A stretch of 64,000 nt of DNA, from NCBI RefSeq assembly GCF_007830455.1, contig NZ_VLLB01000003.1, positions 434,001 through 498,000 of the forward strand, written 5' to 3'. The stretch comes from Pseudoduganella lurida (GTDB taxonomy: Bacteria; Pseudomonadota; Gammaproteobacteria; Burkholderiales; Burkholderiaceae_D). Within the stretch, counting starts at the first letter, position 1. Every line of letters begins with the position of its first letter. This document shows positions 61,854-64,000 of the stretch, piece after piece. The notes under the pieces are model-generated. The model was not told the DNA's origin, ran no database searches, and saw only the letters and a list, made by a program, of their open reading frames with translations. Position numbers and translations under genes: made by a program.

Positions 61854-63106
61854 TGGCTGAGATTAAGAACTACACCCTGAACTTCGGTCCGCAGCACCCG
61901 GCCGCGCACGGCGTGCTGCGCCTGGTGCTGGAGCTGGACGGCGAAGTGATCCAGCGCGCCGACCCGCACATCGGCCTGCTGCACCGCGCCACCGAGAAGC
62001 TGGCCGAGCAGAAGACCTACCTGCAGTCCGTGCCGTACATGGACCGTCTCGACTACGTGTCGATGATGTGCAACGAGCACGGCTACGTGCTGGCCATCGA
62101 GAAGCTGCTGGGCATCGAAGTGCCGCTGCGCGCGCAGTACATCCGCGTGATGTTCGACGAGATCACCCGCATCCTGAACCACCTGATGTGGCTGGGCGCG
62201 CACGCGCTGGACGTGGGTGCCATGGGCCCGTTCCTGTACTGCTTCCGCGACCGCGAAGACCTGTTCGACTGCTACGAAGCCGTGTCCGGCGCGCGCATGC
62301 ACGCGGCCTACTACCGCCCGGGCGGCGTGTACCGCGACCTGCCGGATGCGATGCCGAAGCACCGTCCGTCGTCGATCCGCAGCCAGAAGGAAATCGACCG
62401 CCTGAACGAACACCGCCAGGGCTCGCTGCTGGACTTCCTGGAAGCGTTCACGACCCGTTTCCCCGGCTATGTCGACGAATACGAAACCCTGCTGACCGAT
62501 AACCGCATCTGGAAGCAGCGGACCGTGGGCATCGGCGTGGTCACGCCGGAAGATGCGCTGGCCATGGGCTTCACCGGCGCCATGCTGCGCGGTTCCGGCA
62601 TCGAGTGGGACCTTCGCAAGAAGCAGCCTTACGAAGTGTACGACCTGATGGACTTCGACATCCCGGTGGGCACGAATGGCGACTGCTACGACCGCTACCT
62701 GGTGCGCGTGGAAGAGCTGCGCCAGTCGAACCGCATCATCAAGCAGTGCATCGAGTGGCTGCGCAACAATCCCGGCCCCGTGATGACGGACAACCGCAAG
62801 GTGGCACCGCCGTCGCGCGTGGACATGAAGTCCAACATGGAATCGCTGATCCACCACTTCAAGCTGTTCCAGGAGGGCTTCCACGTGCCGCCGGGCGAGG
62901 TGTACACCGCGATCGAACACCCGAAGGGCGAATTCGGCATCTACATCGTGTCCGACGGTGCCAACAAGCCGTACCGCCTGAAGATCCGTACGCCGGACTA
63001 CACGCACTTGCAGAGCCTGGATGAAATGGCGCGCGGCCACATGATCGCCGACGCCGTCACCATCATCGGCACGCAGGACATCGTGTTCGGCAGTATCGAC
63101 CGCTAA
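61853..63106 (+). CDS. nuoD: NADH-quinone oxidoreductase subunit D
   Basis: The 49-kDa-type subunit of complex I, 417 residues, forming the quinone pocket with NuoB. It begins [19 protein letters not shown], with the His-containing quinone loop, followed by [14 protein letters not shown] and [13 protein letters not shown]. The C-terminus has [17 protein letters not shown]. It is full length. Confidence 0.98.
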   Translation: MAEIKNYTLNFGPQHPAAHGVLRLVLELDGEVIQRADPHIGLLHRATEKLAEQKTYLQSVPYMDRLDYVSMMCNEHGYVLAIEKLLGIEVPLRAQYIRVMFDEITRILNHLMWLGAHALDVGAMGPFLYCFRDREDLFDCYEAVSGARMHAAYYRPGGVYRDLPDAMPKHRPSSIRSQKEIDRLNEHRQGSLLDFLEAFTTRFPGYVDEYETLLTDNRIWKQRTVGIGVVTPEDALAMGFTGAMLRGSGIEWDLRKKQPYEVYDLMDFDIPVGTNGDCYDRYLVRVEELRQSNRIIKQCIEWLRNNPGPVMTDNRKVAPPSRVDMKSNMESLIHHFKLFQEGFHVPPGEVYTAIEHPKGEFGIYIVSDGANKPYRLKIRTPDYTHLQSLDEMARGHMIADAVTIIGTQDIVFGSIDR

Positions 63107-63121
63107 CGAGGGCAGGAAAAG

Positions 63122-63601
63122 ATGATGTTATCCGAGCAGTGTTATAAAAAAATCGACCGCGAGCTGGCCAAGTACCCGGCCGACCAGCGCCAGTCGGCCG
63201 TGATGGCCGCGCTGGCCCACGCCCAGGTCGAGCTGGGCTGGCTGTCGCCAGAAACGATGAAGGAACTGGCCGACTACATCGGCATGCCGGCCATCGCCGT
63301 GCAGGAAGTGGCCACCTTCTACAACATGTACAACCTGAAGCCGACCGGCCGCCACAAGATCACCGTGTGCACCAACCTGCCATGCGCGCTGTCGGGCGGC
63401 GTGAAGGCCGGCGAGCACCTGAAGCAGAAGCTGGGCATCGACTGGCGCGGCACCACCGCCGACGGCGAGTTCTCGCTGCAAGAGGGCGAATGCATGGGCG
63501 CCTGCGGCGACGCACCGGTGCTGCTGGTGAACAACCACCGCATGTGCAGCTTCATGAACAACGACAAGATCGACGCGCTCGTGGAGGAGCTGAAGAAATG
63601 A
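63122..63601 (+). CDS. nuoE: NADH-quinone oxidoreductase subunit E
   Basis: The 24-kDa-type subunit carrying 2Fe-2S cluster N1a, 159 residues. The thioredoxin-like domain has ligand cysteines in [12 protein letters not shown] and in [14 protein letters not shown] (the C-x4-C and C-x3-C pattern). The first helical part, [17 protein letters not shown], is typical. ATG 63122 and ATG 63125 are adjacent; either could start. It overlaps nuoF by four bases (ATGA). Confidence 0.97.
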   Translation: MMLSEQCYKKIDRELAKYPADQRQSAVMAALAHAQVELGWLSPETMKELADYIGMPAIAVQEVATFYNMYNLKPTGRHKITVCTNLPCALSGGVKAGEHLKQKLGIDWRGTTADGEFSLQEGECMGACGDAPVLLVNNHRMCSFMNNDKIDALVEELKK

Positions 63602-64000
63602 CTTCGCTGCACGACCGACATATCAACCCGCTGATCCTGAAGGATCTGAACGGTGACAACTGGGGCCTGGCCGAGTACGTGAAGCGCGGCGGCTATTCCG
63701 CGCTGCGCAAGATCCTCGAAGGGAGCATCGCGCCCGAGCAGATCATCGCCGACCTGAAGGCTTCCGGCCTGCGCGGCCGCGGCGGTGCGGGCTTCCCGAC
63801 CGGCCTGAAGTGGAGCTTCATGCCGCGCCAGTTCCCGGGCCAGAAATACCTCGTCTGCAATACCGACGAAGGCGAGCCGGGCACGTTCAAGGACCGCGAC
63901 ATCATCCGCTACAACCCCCATGCACTGATCGAAGGCATGGCGATTGGCGCTTACGCGATGGGCATCACCGTGGGCTACAACTACATCCACGGCGAAATCT
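63598..64000 (+). CDS. nuoF: NADH-quinone oxidoreductase subunit F, 5' part only
   Basis: The first 134 codons of the 51-kDa NADH-binding flavoprotein subunit, cut by the window end. The N-terminal region reads [20 protein letters not shown], the glycine-rich FMN/NADH site, followed by [19 protein letters not shown] and [16 protein letters not shown]. The catalytic cluster cysteines would lie outside. It starts within the nuoE stop codon. Confidence 0.95.
   Translation, partial: MTSLHDRHINPLILKDLNGDNWGLAEYVKRGGYSALRKILEGSIAPEQIIADLKASGLRGRGGAGFPTGLKWSFMPRQFPGQKYLVCNTDEGEPGTFKDRDIIRYNPHALIEGMAIGAYAMGITVGYNYIHGEI

Overview
The window is high-GC chromosomal DNA from a betaproteobacterium of the order Burkholderiales. 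It most resembles Oxalobacteraceae (the Massilia/Duganella/Pseudoduganella group). This rests on the isc cluster order, the sigma factor-DUF3619-DUF3106-RDD cluster, the tpiA-secG-tRNA-Leu-nuo order and the family content, not on a database search. No phage, plasmid origin or CRISPR array was seen.

Layout. 1-2038: the end of a sensor kinase and an orphan small protein. 2156-8996: a complete iscRSUA-hscBA-fdx-iscX iron-sulfur cluster assembly operon, with an IscR type-1-like site in front and a methyltransferase coupled behind. 8998-13486: threonine aldolase, an RNA pseudouridine synthase, then a reverse-strand cluster of sigma factor, DUF3619, DUF3106, RDD and HNH genes. 13487-17316: the ilvI-ilvH-ilvC branched-chain amino acid operon. 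An intact IS1595-family element (17317-18412, 8-bp target duplication) sits inside the T-tract of its terminator. 18519-25357: hybrid histidine kinase, a secreted phosphatase, SIMPL protein, pssA, a lipoprotein and rpsO. 25578-27692: pnp.

27812-35084: six genes joined by 4-bp stop/start overlaps. They encode a MoxR-type AAA ATPase, an unknown protein, an HExxH plus von Willebrand A protein, a small charged protein, a PaaK-like adenylate-forming enzyme and a NadR-like NMN adenylyltransferase/ribosylnicotinamide kinase. I recognise no described system with this exact set, and it is the best candidate here for something new. 35162-38759: a zinc-ribbon membrane protein, an alpha/beta hydrolase and a chemotaxis receptor.

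39045-55701: a mannan-use locus. It holds a cytochrome c-PQQ sugar dehydrogenase, a PfkB kinase, an AGE-family epimerase/isomerase, a LacI regulator, an MFS sugar transporter, GH3, GH5 mannanase, GH27 alpha-galactosidase, two SGNH esterases and a TonB receptor. Together these can strip acetyl and galactosyl groups from galacto(gluco)mannan, cut the backbone, import sugars and feed them to glycolysis. Three copies of a 21-bp palindrome link the regulator, transporter and receptor promoters. A RAYT transposase flanked by its probable REP palindromes interrupts the locus.

56113-64000: a GIN-domain protein, a Sel1-repeat protein, quinone oxidoreductase, tpiA, secG, tRNA-Leu(GAG) and the start of the nuo (complex I) operon, nuoA to a partial nuoF. 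Long open frames opposite the genes above were treated as GC-rich shadows. All starts and sites were chosen by eye.
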